In this document: positions 39,481-50,872 of the stretch, in pieces
Layout: each line of letters starts with the position of its first letter
Numbering within the stretch: position 1 is the first letter of the stretch
Source of the DNA: Spirodela intermedia
Lineage: Eukaryota > Streptophyta > Magnoliopsida > Alismatales > Araceae
Reading direction: 5' to 3'
Assembly: GCA_902729315.2 (NCBI GenBank)
Contig: LR746275.1
Span: 2,636,501 to 2,700,500, forward strand
DNA: 64,000 bases
Made by a program: the position numbers and the translations under genes
Notes under the pieces: generated by a model
Seen by the model: only the letters and a program-made list of their open reading frames with translations
The model's database searches: none
What the model was told of the DNA's origin: nothing

Positions 39481-40228
39481 CGAAACGACGGCTCCTCATC
39501 TCGTGGAGTGTCAGTACTTTTGAATAGTCCAGCATTAACAACAATACCCTCACACTTGATCCAAACCACATACTGCCCTTATTAAGCGTCAAGAGAAGAA
39601 TGACATAATCTTTGACGGTAAATTCCCTTAAAAGTTAGGGGTAATATGGGTATTTATAGATGACAAATCTGGAAAAGGATGGCGTAGAAGGGAAAAGGGT
39701 CTTCTGATCGCTTCTGTCAGCAGCAGGCAAGTCACGTGAAACAATTCTTCTTTCGGCAAGTATCGATGGACACACCGTGAGGTGCGTCTCTAATGGCATT
39801 CGGTCAATTGCCTGGATTTAAAAATTTTATTTATTTTTTCATTTATGAAAATGGCCTAGCTGGTTTATGCCGGGCCCGGAATCTCCCATTCGTCGGAAAC
39901 GCACATCAAACGTGTCCCACTCAACGCACCAGAGTGGAGTCCGTCGACACGTCCACGTGGACAAGCAAAATCCGCTCTCGTCAAAACCACGTAACAGTGA
40001 GCGGGTGACAGATTTTCCAGAGTAACTTAACCACGGTTAAGGCCTCTAGTCATTGCCCAGTTAACCACGGCTGAGAGCCAGACCACGAGTTTGGGCCCCA
40101 CAGGGGATCGGCCCATTAATAGATTAAGATGAGTCGTGATCTAAGGCCCAAGAATCCAACGGTCACGATGAATTTTATAGAACTGGTGCTCAGTCGCCGG
40201 CGAATTTTTCTGAGCTCTCCAACTTAGA
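39481..40228 (+). promoter_or_regulatory. Promoter region of PPR gene 1
   Basis: Upstream of the ATG at 40,229 lie a palindromic G-box (CACGTG at 39,954-39,959) and site II type motifs: TGGGCC at 40,092, GGCCCA at 40,110 and GGCCCA at 40,145. Site II motifs are common in genes for organelle proteins. No gene is seen in the interval between the tubulin promoter and this gene. Confidence 0.5.
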
Positions 40229-42667
40229 ATGCGAACGAGTTGCGCCGCCGCGCAGGTGATCTCGTCTCGTCCTCCGCCACCGCGACCTACGCCACCGCCA
40301 CCGCCACCACCGCCGCCGCCAGCGGAAGTGGCCCTCCGCGCCGCCGTGCTCGGTGCTCAGACGCTCTCCCACGCCAGGAAGGCTCACGCGCAGGCCACGG
40401 TAGGGGGCCTCCTCCGCCGCAGCCTCCCCATCTGCGCCGCTCTCATCCTCACCTACTCCGACTTCCACGAGCCCGCCTCCGCCCGCCGCCTGTTCGAGCA
40501 GAGCCCTCTCCAGAAACAGAGCGCCTTTCTATGGAACTCCCTCGTCCGGTCCCTCACCAAGGCCGACTTCTACGGCGAGGCCTTCGGGGTCTACAACCGG
40601 ATGGCGAGGGAAGGATTGCGGCCCGACGACCGGACATTCCCGTTCATTCTCACGGCCTGCGCTGGAGGCGCCGCCGTCTGGAAGGGAATGGAGGTTCACG
40701 GGTCGGCCCTCAAGTCTGGGTTCGCCGGCGACGTGTTCGTGGGCAACACCCTCCTCGCGTTTTACGGAGCTTGCTTCCTCCCATGGGATGCCCTTCAAAT
40801 CTTCAACGGTATGCGTGAGAGAGACGTCGTCTCCTGGAATTCACTCATCTCTTTGTTCTGTAACAATGGCTGCTCCTTGGAGGCAGTGAGATTCTTTGGA
40901 GAGCTGACTAGGACGGAACTGGCCGTAAACTCTGTCACTGTGGTGAGCGTGCTGTCGGCTTGCTCGGCCTTGGAAAATGATGCCCTGGCTACTGGGAAGG
41001 GAATCCATGGACGCATCATAAAGCTTGGGCTGGATAGTCAGGTCACTGTGGGAAATGTCACGGTGGACATGTACGGCAAGTGCGGGGATTTGGAGTCTTC
41101 CATTCGGGCCTTCAGCTCCATAGCCGAGAAGAACGTTGTCTCCTGGAACACCATAATCGGCGGCCTCGTTCATGGCGGCCTCCTTAGAGATGCTCTGGTC
41201 TTCTTCAGGTCAATGGCGGCCAATGGAACCACCCAGCTCAACTCCATCACCATCTCTAGCTTCCTCCCCGGTTTGGCTGAGCTGGGCTTCCACAAGTTGG
41301 GCAGGGAGGTTCACGGGCACAGCACAAGACATGGCTGGCACTGCGATCTCTTCGTCGCCAATTCACTATTAGACATGTATGCCAAGTGGGGCCGTCCAAG
41401 AGAGGCGGCCAGTGTTTTCCATGCAATGGAGTGTAGAAATGTGGTCTCTTGGAATGCGATGATCGCTAATCTCGCCCAGAACAAGTGTGAACTGGAAGCA
41501 ATTGCCCTCGTCAGGGAGATGCAGATGAAGAGCGAGAGCCCCAATTCAGTAACTCTGACAAATGTTCTTCCAGCCTGTGCCCGGATGGCGGCATCAAAGC
41601 CCGGGAAAGAAATCCATGGGCGGTCAATCCGGGCCGGACTGTGTTCTGACATATTCATATCAAATGCGCTGATCGATATGTATGCCAAAAGTGGATGCCT
41701 GGGCTTTGCGAGAACCCTCTTTGAGATCTCCGAGAGAGATGAAGTTTCTTACAATGCATTGATCGTGGGTTACTCCCGCAGTCTGCACTGCTTAGAAGCT
41801 CTGGATCTATTCGTGGAAATGGGTCTTGTGGGTCTCAACTATGATGCCATTTCTTTAATGGGAGCCCTCTCGGCTTGTGGAAACCTGCCCACTGTCAAGC
41901 GGGGGAAAGAGATCCATGGCTTCGCAGTAAGGAGGCACCTCCACTGCCATCTCTTTGTGGCCAACTCCCTCCTGGATCTATACACAAAAAGGGGCCATCT
42001 TGATGCTGCCAGGAGGGTATTCGATCGGATAGAAGACAAGGATGTGGCTTCTTGGAATGCCATGATTTTAGGTTATGGGATGCAGGGGGAGCATGAAGTT
42101 GCCATCGATCTGTTTGATAGGATGGAAGAGGAGAATGTGGAGTATGATTCCGTTTCTTATGTTGCCGTCCTCTCAGCTTGCAGCCATTGCAAGCTGGTAG
42201 AGAGAGGGAAGATGTACTTCAATGAGATGCTGTCTCACAACATCGAGCGAACGGAGATGCATTATGCGTGCATGGTTGATCTTCTAGGCCGAGCTGGCTT
42301 TATGGACGAAGCGGCTGACTTTATTAAGGCCCTGCCTTTTCAACCGGGCTCAGATGTTTGGGGGGCTCTGCTTGGGGCATCAAGGGTCCATGGGAATCTG
42401 GAATTGGGGAGGTGGGCTGCCGAGCATCTGTTCGAGCTCAAACCAGGCCACTCTGGTTACTACACCTTACTCTCCAACATGTATGCTGAGGCTGGGAGAT
42501 GGGATGAAGCAATTGGTATTAGAGAGAGAATGAAATCCAGGGGCGTGAGGAAGAACCCTGGTTGCAGTTGGGTGGACACTGGGAGCAGGACTCATGCATT
42601 TCTAGTGGGTGAAAGATTGGATGAGCTGGGAGGAGGAGCAGATCTCTACCGCTTCGAGTTTGGATGA
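40229..42667 (+). CDS. PLS-class pentatricopeptide repeat protein, E type, 812 aa
   Basis: PPR proteins of this class bind organellar RNA and usually direct C-to-U editing. The gene is intronless and starts at an ATG in a very GC-rich context. Residues 1-60 are Arg/Ala/Pro-rich, with a Pro run near 15-32, suiting an organelle-targeting peptide. From about residue 65 to 720 there are repeated P, L and S motifs (DVVSWNSLI, NVVSWNTII, VANSLLDMYAKWG, YACMVDLLGRAG). The end carries the E motif (WGALLGASRVHGNLELG, YYTLLSNMYAEAGRWDEA, KNPGCSWVD) and a short tail. The DYW deaminase domain is absent, so it would need a partner enzyme if it edits. I cannot assign an ortholog. Confidence 0.93.
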   Translation: MRTSCAAAQVISSRPPPPRPTPPPPPPPPPPAEVALRAAVLGAQTLSHARKAHAQATVGGLLRRSLPICAALILTYSDFHEPASARRLFEQSPLQKQSAFLWNSLVRSLTKADFYGEAFGVYNRMAREGLRPDDRTFPFILTACAGGAAVWKGMEVHGSALKSGFAGDVFVGNTLLAFYGACFLPWDALQIFNGMRERDVVSWNSLISLFCNNGCSLEAVRFFGELTRTELAVNSVTVVSVLSACSALENDALATGKGIHGRIIKLGLDSQVTVGNVTVDMYGKCGDLESSIRAFSSIAEKNVVSWNTIIGGLVHGGLLRDALVFFRSMAANGTTQLNSITISSFLPGLAELGFHKLGREVHGHSTRHGWHCDLFVANSLLDMYAKWGRPREAASVFHAMECRNVVSWNAMIANLAQNKCELEAIALVREMQMKSESPNSVTLTNVLPACARMAASKPGKEIHGRSIRAGLCSDIFISNALIDMYAKSGCLGFARTLFEISERDEVSYNALIVGYSRSLHCLEALDLFVEMGLVGLNYDAISLMGALSACGNLPTVKRGKEIHGFAVRRHLHCHLFVANSLLDLYTKRGHLDAARRVFDRIEDKDVASWNAMILGYGMQGEHEVAIDLFDRMEEENVEYDSVSYVAVLSACSHCKLVERGKMYFNEMLSHNIERTEMHYACMVDLLGRAGFMDEAADFIKALPFQPGSDVWGALLGASRVHGNLELGRWAAEHLFELKPGHSGYYTLLSNMYAEAGRWDEAIGIRERMKSRGVRKNPGCSWVDTGSRTHAFLVGERLDELGGGADLYRFEFG

Positions 42668-43890
42668 AGGCATCCTTCTCTGCTGATTACAGCTTCTTTA
42701 AATCTATTCAGTATCTGTGTGAAGATGAGGTTTTTCTCTGAACCATTTTCTCCATCTTGATCTCTTTTCCACTTCCTTTCTAAATTTGCGTTTTTTTTTT
42801 TTTTCATCGCGCATGATTCCAAAAGGGAATTTAAATGATTAAATCTGCCAGCAGATGACGAGATCCTTTTTCTATTTTACTTAGCACTGGCGTCGGATTG
42901 ATGAAAAATATCAAATGCTCCAAGGAGTTTCGTCCATGCCTTCCCCACAAGACTTTTCATGTGATGCACCCAGCTACGAACATTGTGGTTTCTTTGATCT
43001 ATATTACTATTACTACTGTCGTCGTTGTTATTATTAATATTCTGTTTTATCGTCTGGACTGCATTATTGATATTTAGATATATGTGCTCCTGTTTTGTAG
43101 GTCCTTGAGGGGCAATACCATAGCATTGAATGATTTGACTGCCTTCACCGCTCACAGTGGATGAAGAATCCTTACCACAAGTCCCTGTCTCTTGTCGAGA
43201 GGCCCCAGTCGGATGAACCAGCCAAGAGGCTAGCTTTCATTCAGGTGGGTAGATTTGGAGGATCATGATCTTCGAGCTAAATTTGATGAGGCAGGTTGGA
43301 TCTCTGATCGTATCAAGGTAAAAAAATTATAACTGTTCTTGTTCGGCTCAAGTGGGGGGTGAACCACGCGGGTGTTTCTGAGGATCTATAGAAAACTGCC
43401 AATGGAGCAAGAACACTTAGGCTGTGAAGATCTCTCACCTCCAGCTTGATAAGCCTTTGGCTTGACCGATTTGAAGAAACATTATGAATTTTGAGTGGCA
43501 TTCTCTGGAGATGAGACAAATAATCTGAGAAAAGTTCGTGGCCCACTCACTATTGTGTTGCTGATCATTAAAACCTTATCAGAACCCCGGACTTTAGGCT
43601 ACTCATTGCTTGCTGATTTACCGACTGGTTAGGAGCAACAAAACTTGGATAATATGAATAATGGGACTTGTTAGATTCATCTATATATACTTATATTAAA
43701 ATTCTTGTCTGCTTCAGAAATTGTGGTTTTTTCTGGGGATCCTATTTTAATGCGTTCGTGGCAAATTTCTCGATTCTTCCCATAGATTTCTTGTGTTTCT
43801 GTTTCAGGATTAGCCGGTAGATCCAGCGGAGGTGAAAGGAACTCATGTTGGGGAAGAAATTCCAACCCCTGCTTGAGAAGAAGAAGAAGA
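42668..43890. other. Intergenic region with an unidentified protein-like scrap
   Basis: After the PPR 3' UTR, the plus strand at about 43,155-43,235 reads WMKNPYHKSLSLVERPQSDE and then PAKRLAFIQ. The next stretch, in another frame, reads VDLEDHDLRAKFDEAGWISD to 43,315. Both look coding in composition, but stops and the frame change break them, and I do not recognise the family. Probably a gene relic. Confidence 0.3.
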
Positions 43891-43899
43891 AGAAGAAGA

Positions 43900-44300
43900 T
43901 GCTGCTGGTGGTGATGATGATGATTATGATGAAGCTACAGAAGAAGATGGCCTGCAGTTGCTGGCGGCATTCACAAGATTACATTTGTTTTATTTCTTCA
44001 TCATACAGATTTGATAGTATAGTGCAAATTATTCGGTTTTTCGGATATAATTACCATATTTTTTGGGCCCCAGTCTGATCTTCGGCTATCCGGGCGGGCC
44101 CCAGATTTGATCTCCCCATCTGAGAACTGCAACTCTGCCGATGATGATTATGATGAAAATATAGAAGATGATTCCCCGCAGTCGCTGTCGGCATTCACAA
44201 GATTACATTTTTTTAATTTCTTCATCAAAGAAATTTCATGAAATAGTCTAAATTATCCGGTTTCGGATACAATTTCCATGTTTTGTGGGGCCAAGTCTGG
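43900..44300 (+). repeat. Tandem duplication directly upstream of PPR gene 2
   Basis: Unit 1 (about 43,913-44,076) and unit 2 (about 44,142-44,297) share gatgatgattatgatgaa, cggcattcacaagattacat, ttcttcatca, aaattatccggttt/aaattattcggttt and gggcc-cagtctg in the same order. Unit 2 ends about 60 bp before the PPR ATG, so it forms most of the leader or core promoter. Confidence 0.8.
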
Positions 44301-44357
44301 TACTCCAATCGGCCGGCGATATCTCCCACCTGCCCGCAGTCCGCCACCGCCGCTGCC

Positions 44358-46528
44358 ATGGAAACAGTCCTCTGCTCGGACCCCACCGCCCTCCCGCAGC
44401 CTGGGACGACGAAGCCCTCGTGGGAGTCCCTCTCTTCCGTGAAGCAATCCCACGCCCAGATCCTCAAATCCCCCCGCCGCCCCTCCCGCGACCTCGTCGC
44501 CAAGCTCGTCGCCGTCTACGGCAAGTTCGGGGACGTCAGCTCCGCCGTGCGGGCCTTCGCCGCATCTCCATGGCCACCGGACGCCTTCCTCTTCAACTCC
44601 CTCATCCAAGCCCACGTCTGCAACTCACTCTTCCTCCGCTCCTTCATCATCTACAGGGAGATGCTCGATAATGGCGTCGCTCCCAACCGATACACCTTCC
44701 CACCGCTCTTCAAAGCGTGCTCTTGCGCGACCCAGTTGACCTGCGGGAAGCAGCTGCACGCCCACTCGACCAAGCGGGGCCTCACCGGAGACCCCTTCGT
44801 CGCCGCCGCCCTGGTCGACATGTACATGAAGAACGGAGAGGTCAACGGCGCACGCAGGATGTTCGACGGAATGAAGACACGAGATGTCGTCTTATGGAGC
44901 GCCCTGTTGGCTGGTTACTCCCAGAACGGGCTGCCGCAGGAGGCCCTGCAGGTTTACGAGCAGATGCGCCGAGCTGGCGTCGCCGTCGACAACGTCGCGG
45001 TGGTCTCCGCCATCGCCGCCTGCTCGCAGTTGCAGGAGCTCCATCTGGGTAGCTCCATCTGCTCTCCCTTAATCCATCAGAATCTATCCAGAAAAAAAAG
45101 AGAAAGAGAGAATCATTACCCAGTAATTGGGCTAGGGCTAACCCCTAAGATAGAGCAGGCGGAGGGCTGCATTCATTGGCGTTGAAGAGCGGCTTCGTTG
45201 CAGAAGTCGTCGTCGGAACCGCGCTCGTCGATATGTACGCAAGCTGCGGCGAGCTGCCGGCGGCGAAGCAGATGTTCGGAGAAATGCATCACAAGGATCT
45301 CGTCGCCTGGAACTGCCTGATCAACTGGTGGGCCGAGAAGGGGCCGCCGCTGGAGGCATTCAAACTGTTTGTGGAGATGCAGAGGAGCCGCCGGCTGAAG
45401 CCCAATGGCTCGAGCTTGGCGGGCCTTCTCCCCGCCATTGCCCGGTGCGGCTCGCTCCAGCTGGGGAAGTCCTGTCATGGCTTCATGCTCCGCCGCAACT
45501 TCGGCTCGGACGAGTTCGTCGTGACAGCTTTAATGGACGTGTACGCCAAGTCCGGCGACTTGGTCGTCGCCCGAAAGCTGTTCGACGGGATATGCAGTAG
45601 GAATGTGATCTCCTGGAGCGCCATGATCGCCGGTTGCGGAGCTCACGGCCGCGTGGAGGAGGCCCTCTCCCTGTTCGACGAGATGCTCCGCAGGGGCATC
45701 CGTCCCAATCACATCACGTACATTGGGGTTCTCTCTGCGTGTGTCCATGGCGGGTTTGTGGACGAGGGGAGACGCTACTTCCTCCAGATGATTGAACACC
45801 ATAGCATCACCCCCAGCTTGCAGCACTACACGTGCATGGTTGACCTCCTGGGCAGGGCCGGGCTGTTCGAGGAGGCAAGGGAGCTGATAAGAGGAATGCC
45901 TGCCGAGCCGCCTCCTGAGATCTGGGGAGCTCTGATGGGGGCCTGCAGAATCCATGGAAATGTCAAACTGGGGAAATATGCGGCAGAGAAGCTGTTCGAG
46001 CTGAAGCCCGCTGACCCCGGATTCTATGTTCTGCTCTCCAACATCTATGCTGCCGCCCACATGTGGTCGGAGGTGAGGAGGGTGAGGGGCTTGATGAGGG
46101 AGCTGGGATTGAGGAAACCAGTGGGATGGAGCTCAGTGGAGATCGGGTGCAGAATCCACAGCTTTCTCTCGGGCGACAAGTCGCACCCGGATTCTGATGA
46201 GGTGTACGAGAGGCTGGGTGAGCTGATCAGCAAGGCAAAGGAAACTGGGTATGTGCCGAGGAAAGAGGTGGTGCTGCACGATGTGGAGGATGATGTGAAG
46301 GAGAGCGTGTTGAGCAGCCACAGTGAGAAGTTGGCCATGGCCTATGGCTGGTCTAGGCTGATGTCAGGGAAACCGATCAGAATCATGAAGAATCTCAGAA
46401 CATGCGAGGACTGCCACAGCTTTGCCAAGTTTGTCTCCACGGTCACTCACAGGGAGATCATCCTGCGAGACGCTGTCCGATTCCATCATATCAAAGATGG
46501 GATCTGTACGTGCTCTGATTACTGGTGA
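44358..46528 (+). CDS. PLS-class PPR protein with DYW deaminase domain, 686 aa, one intron
   Basis: This is a putative C-to-U RNA editing factor for plastids or mitochondria. Exons 44,358-45,048 and 45,159-46,528 join in phase (ELHLG / GGLHSLALKSGF) and restore an unbroken PPR motif across a 110-bp intron. The ATG at 44,358 is the first in frame. PPR motifs run from about residue 25 to 500 (DVVLWSALLAGYSQNG, ALVDMYASCG, NVISWSAMIAG, YTCMVDLLGRAG). Then come E and PG-box segments (GWSSVEIGCRIHSF, DKSHPDS) and a full DYW domain: zinc/catalytic HSEKLA, CEDCH, the ILRDAVRFHHIKDG block and the exact C-terminal DYW. All deaminase residues look intact. It is next to PPR gene 1 but not a close copy of it. 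Confidence 0.93.
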
Positions 46529-48199
46529 TCCAAGATGATGATATGAATTCATGAAGTCTAAGAAAATATTTCCAGATTTAATTGACTTTTGCATTAGCCC
46601 TAATGAATGACATGACCCATACAATCAAAATCCAATGAACTGGCAGAGATACGTCAGAGAAGCAGAAGAAAATGGCGCAGTCAGTACGCTATGGAGATGA
46701 TCAAATCCAATGAACTGTGTTTTCTGAAATCCGGTGATCGAGGAGCATCCTCAATCCTCACAGGGTGGTGATAATTCAGTAAACCCTTGATGGGTCTTGT
46801 TCATCTACCAAGAACTGCCATATTTTACAGGTAATTATTCTCTGAGATAATCTAGCAAGCACTACCACCCTGAAACTTATTAGACTCGTGAGAATAAAGC
46901 CATGGTTTTTGGGAGCTGGATACTCCATCCATTAAGAAAATATGGCCTCCTCATAGCACTGAAATAGAGGGCATCTGTGCTCTTCCAAGTGCAGAAAAAG
47001 CAGCCGAAAGCTTCATACTTGCGATATCTGAAGATGATCACCCTTTCCATGCGTCGAAGATCCCATGAAATTCTCAACATCTTTCTGGCTTGTGGCGAAG
47101 AGGTTCAAAGAATTACTAAAACAGGGGAGTGCTCCTGAAGAGAAAGCAGCCTAGTCCACCTGCAACACCTCTCCATCAATCAAGAAAATCTTCAGCATTA
47201 ATCCTTCTACTAATGCCATAGATACAGTTACAGTTTGTTCATCCAGAGCTTCATCTACTTCTGCCATATCCAGATCTTGTTGCCAGCTCGCTCCACTCTG
47301 AACGCACTCATAGCAGCGAGGATCGAGTTCTAGGAGAAGAACAGACATTCTACAGAAGAGAGTCTACATCTCCATCAACCAGTAAACAATTTTGCGGAAT
47401 TGTTTCTTCTCTTGTCCCATTATCTCCGTCCATTCCAGCAACATGGATTCACAACATCTGTCTGCGTCTGTCAAACCGACTGCAATCTGTGCAACATCAT
47501 CATCCTCCATGATATTCATTGTTTCAATGTCTTCCAAGTATTTTCACAGGATATCGCGAAAGTGATGCAGGTAGATGCTTGTGCATGACCTGAAAATTTT
47601 TAACCTTCTGCGGCACATTGGGTGATCTTGATCCTCTTTCTATCATAGTTCGAGCCATTCTCATGTTTTCTACTCTCAAGTCAACGACCAGAAGAAGATC
47701 GACTCCCGTGCAGCTGATCCCATGCACTAATTACTAATATTTCCTCTAAAATCATTCCGGGTTTTTTATGACGAAAAATAAATTATTCAGCTTCTGTATG
47801 ATTTTCTTTTTAGGGTAAAATCGTACCCATAATTACGAATATTTTCTCATTTCGTTTCTGATTGGTTGTGTGAGACGACTCCTGATTTTGGTTATCTTAT
47901 AATAAAAAGGGAGTAAATAATTAAACATTTCTCTCGAGGGAAAATGCCACTTTCGGACGAATCGGGCCCGGCGGGGCCCAGTGGACACTTCGCAGCGAGC
48001 AACCAACTAACTTAACGGAATCGATTTGCGTGTAAACCCTCAGTACTTTTATAAATTGTACGTGTATCCTTTTCCCTCCGGAAGAGGATAATTCAGATAT
48101 TTTTACATATCGACCACATTGTGCTTGCAACTGCACATTTTTCCCTACCCGATGCGGACAAGTGTAGCCATACCGCTGCCGTCACCTTCCTCGTCATCA
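46529..48199. other. Intergenic region, no gene recognised
   Basis: The first 150-250 bp are probably the PPR 3' UTR. Short open stretches at 46,900-47,070 (plus) and 47,348-47,151 (minus, containing DLDMAEVDEALDEQ) look protein-like but match nothing I know and have no splice or start support. From 47,750 the sequence is AT-rich promoter-like DNA. Confidence 0.4.
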
Positions 48200-48326
48200 T
48201 CTCTCTCTCTCTCCTCTATCTCCTCTCTCTCGCTCACTCTCTCTCCTCTCTATCTAGCTATCTATCTCGGTCTCTTTTCTCCATCTCTTCTCTCTCTCTC
48301 TATCTATCTATCTCGGTCTCCCTCCT

Positions 48327-48361
<35 letters not shown>

Positions 48362-48408
48362 ATCTAACTCGATCTCTCTCCCGTTTCCTCTCTCTCTCTC
48401 TCTCTCTC
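48200..48408 (+). repeat. Long CT-rich (pyrimidine) tract
   Basis: Nearly pure pyrimidine sequence made of CT runs broken by tatctatctcggtct phrases. Short open frames of Leu/Ser here are composition artefacts. Confidence 0.9.
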
Positions 48409-49200
48409 AATTTATATCAAATTATTTATTTCTCAGGAACGCAATACTAAAAAGTAAAATTTAAAATGAATCTTTTGGGCCCGAATATTTATAGTAAAAT
48501 TGAGGATTTTCGGATTGCAGATAATTCCGGCGGCTTTCCAAAAAGCGATAAAAAAGGAAGCCGTTGCCAACATCTGCGAGGAAATCGACGGTCATCACTG
48601 AAGACGCGTCCTAATCTTCATCTGACGGTCGTCCCCCCACCTTCTCGCCCGCCGACGTGTGCGGATCTCCATTGACGGAGTTTCACGCGGCGCGTGTGAC
48701 CCGGCACACCGATGAAGCCGCCGCCCCTCCGGGGAAGAAATACTTGCAGCTGTTTTTGCATAAAACACCCCACTACGAAAAGGATTTATTTTATTGTGCT
48801 TCAAGGACAGGTTTCGTCGATTGGGCGGCGGGAAATTGTGTCTGCATGTACAAATATTATCGCGTGGTGGATATTTTAGTACGACGCGTCGTCCCGTCCA
48901 CTGCGGGCTGTGCTGTTACGCTCAAGCTAATTTAATTTTCTTTATCAGTAGAAATAAATATTCAAATAATGATAATTTCATTATGCACGTGGAAGTAACG
49001 TCACATGTTTCATTTTAGTAAGTTTTTTTCGGGCGGTAATAAAAATGACGGCGCTAATTTCCCATTTTAAAAAAACGGGAAATATAGAAATTAGGCAGCT
49101 GGGGAGAGTTGGCGGAGAGGAGAAGGGAGAGCGGGGGAGGGGGGGTTGATCGATCGGCTCTGCCGAAGGTGTTCAGACTCTCTCTCCCTCCCTACTCGGA
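48409..49200. other. GC-mixed region upstream of the GAMYB leader
   Basis: No gene is supported. The stretch 48,570-48,920 is CpG-rich with several cgcg and ccgccg motifs, which suits an upstream regulatory region. The last 120 bp are purine-rich. Confidence 0.4.
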
Positions 49201-49206
49201 GAGAGG

Positions 49207-49244
<38 letters not shown>
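49201..49244 (+). repeat. (GA)n tract in the GAMYB leader region
   Basis: A nearly perfect GA run of about 44 bp. GA/CT runs near plant transcription starts are known binding sites for BPC (GAGA-binding) factors; that role is inferred here. Confidence 0.85.
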
Positions 49245-49247
<3 letters not shown>

Positions 49248-50872
49248 AGGTTTCTTTGGATGGTGCCGGTTATCTCACTCTTTCTTCCTACATACGCGGT
49301 CAGGTAGCCACCTCTCCGCATTTCGATCTCTTCGCTGGGGGATAAGTCGCCGAATTAGGGTTTCTCAGGTCTCACCAATTGGGGCCGACGCTCTGCCCGT
49401 AGTACCTGCCTCAACTTCCCGGCTACCATTCTGTCCCTCGGTAGAGTTGCTCAGTTGAGTCAGCATTCGCAGCTTCTTTAGCTGTTGTGCTGAAGTGTGA
49501 GTTTCGGCCGTTGGTGTGGCCTGATCCCTTTTCCTCCTCTCCCTGCTCCATTTTCAGGATTCCGTTCCCATTAGCCGCTGCTTGTGTTTGTCTGTCTGCG
49601 TCTCTATTATAACTCCGTCGGATTGATCTGATCGGGTTCAGGTGAATTGAGCCGTAGTTTCAGTCATAGAGTCATTGGTATCTTGCCCTCTTCCGAGTAC
49701 TTTCGAAAGTCTTGGTACGCTTTGGGGTCGCCATGCTAATCCTTTCGAGATCTTGATCTGTTGGAATTTCGAACATTTTGGTCTGGTTGGAGGAACATTC
49801 TCTTAGTTTTGGCAATTGTTTGTGGAAACCGAGCTGAGGTTTTCCTTCTGGCCGCCGCTTTCCGGGCGTTTTGCCTTCTCCTCAACTCTTCGGTTCTTTC
49901 ACCCTTTTTTTTTTCAGTTTCACTTTCTAGTGCGGTGGTTTATTATTAGATTCAAATCTTGATGAATCTTTGACGCACCGTACGACCGTACGACCAGATT
50001 ACGGTTGCTCTATTTTTCCTGCTAATTTTATCCATTCTTTTGCTATGCTTCACGTGATCCACGGTGTCTAGTACCTCTTTCCAAGGTGGCCAGATTGTTT
50101 TTAGGATGTGGGAGTTATGGCCGTCCTTTTGCCTGCTGGACTGTATTTTTGTCACTTTGGAAAATAAGGTGACTTTAATTCAGTCTAGAGAGAAAAGTTG
50201 TAAGTCTCAGTGAAGTTTTATACCTGTGTCATATATTCATATGGACTGTGGTGCCATCCAGTTTCAAAATGATATATTCGCTGTTGTTGACTAGGTTTGT
50301 AATTAAGAAGAAGGGCCTGATTTATTTATTTATTCCCTCATGGCAAGGATGTTAACTAATATACCATCTTCCTTTCTGAAAAGTTGTGTCTTGGTGCTGA
50401 AAGAGATGTGGTCAAATAAATGGTTTCACTGGAAATGATATGCTAGGGTCGTGGTCTGTGTTGCGCACTTAGCACAGAATTGAGTTTTCTTACAGGAAAC
50501 CTCGTTAACGATTCACGAGATTCATCTTTTCCTAGCTTCTCTGTCTGTGTTTCCTCATTTCTGTAAAAAAGTGAGGGGGCCCGATTCATTCACTCCCCAG
50601 GTCAATGGCTATAACAGGGCCTCGTCTTCTTCTACCGAGAAGAGTACAGCTTGAGTCTGTTCCAGGATAATCCAAATATTTTTCTGTTTATTTGTTAAAA
50701 AAACACTTATGTTTTTAGTTATGGAGATTTTTGACTTCCCCCTATCTGGTGTGACATCTTTGTCTCGTTTCATCACGTTTATGTTTTCTATTGCGTTTTT
50801 CATTTCCTTTTGTTATTTTGGTTCTCCCATGCCACTTTCTCAGCCAACTGAAAACTCGTGTTATCCTAGGAA
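49245..50872 (+). promoter_or_regulatory. GAMYB 5' leader with probable leader intron
   Basis: The ATG at 50,873 is preceded by TTATCCTAG, an acceptor ending at 50,869, so only three leader bases lie between the splice site and the ATG. The donor is not certain. Candidates include CAG-GTAGCC near 49,303. The interval has no coding signal and is T-rich, as introns are. Confidence 0.45.

Noticed and set aside
44283-44357. Longer N-terminus for PPR gene 2
   Set aside because: The upstream extension has no ATG in frame and includes duplicated non-coding sequence. The first ATG is at 44,358.
45530-46060. Minus-strand open frame within the DYW PPR gene
   Set aside because: Shadow of the PPR coding strand, with no start context or motifs.
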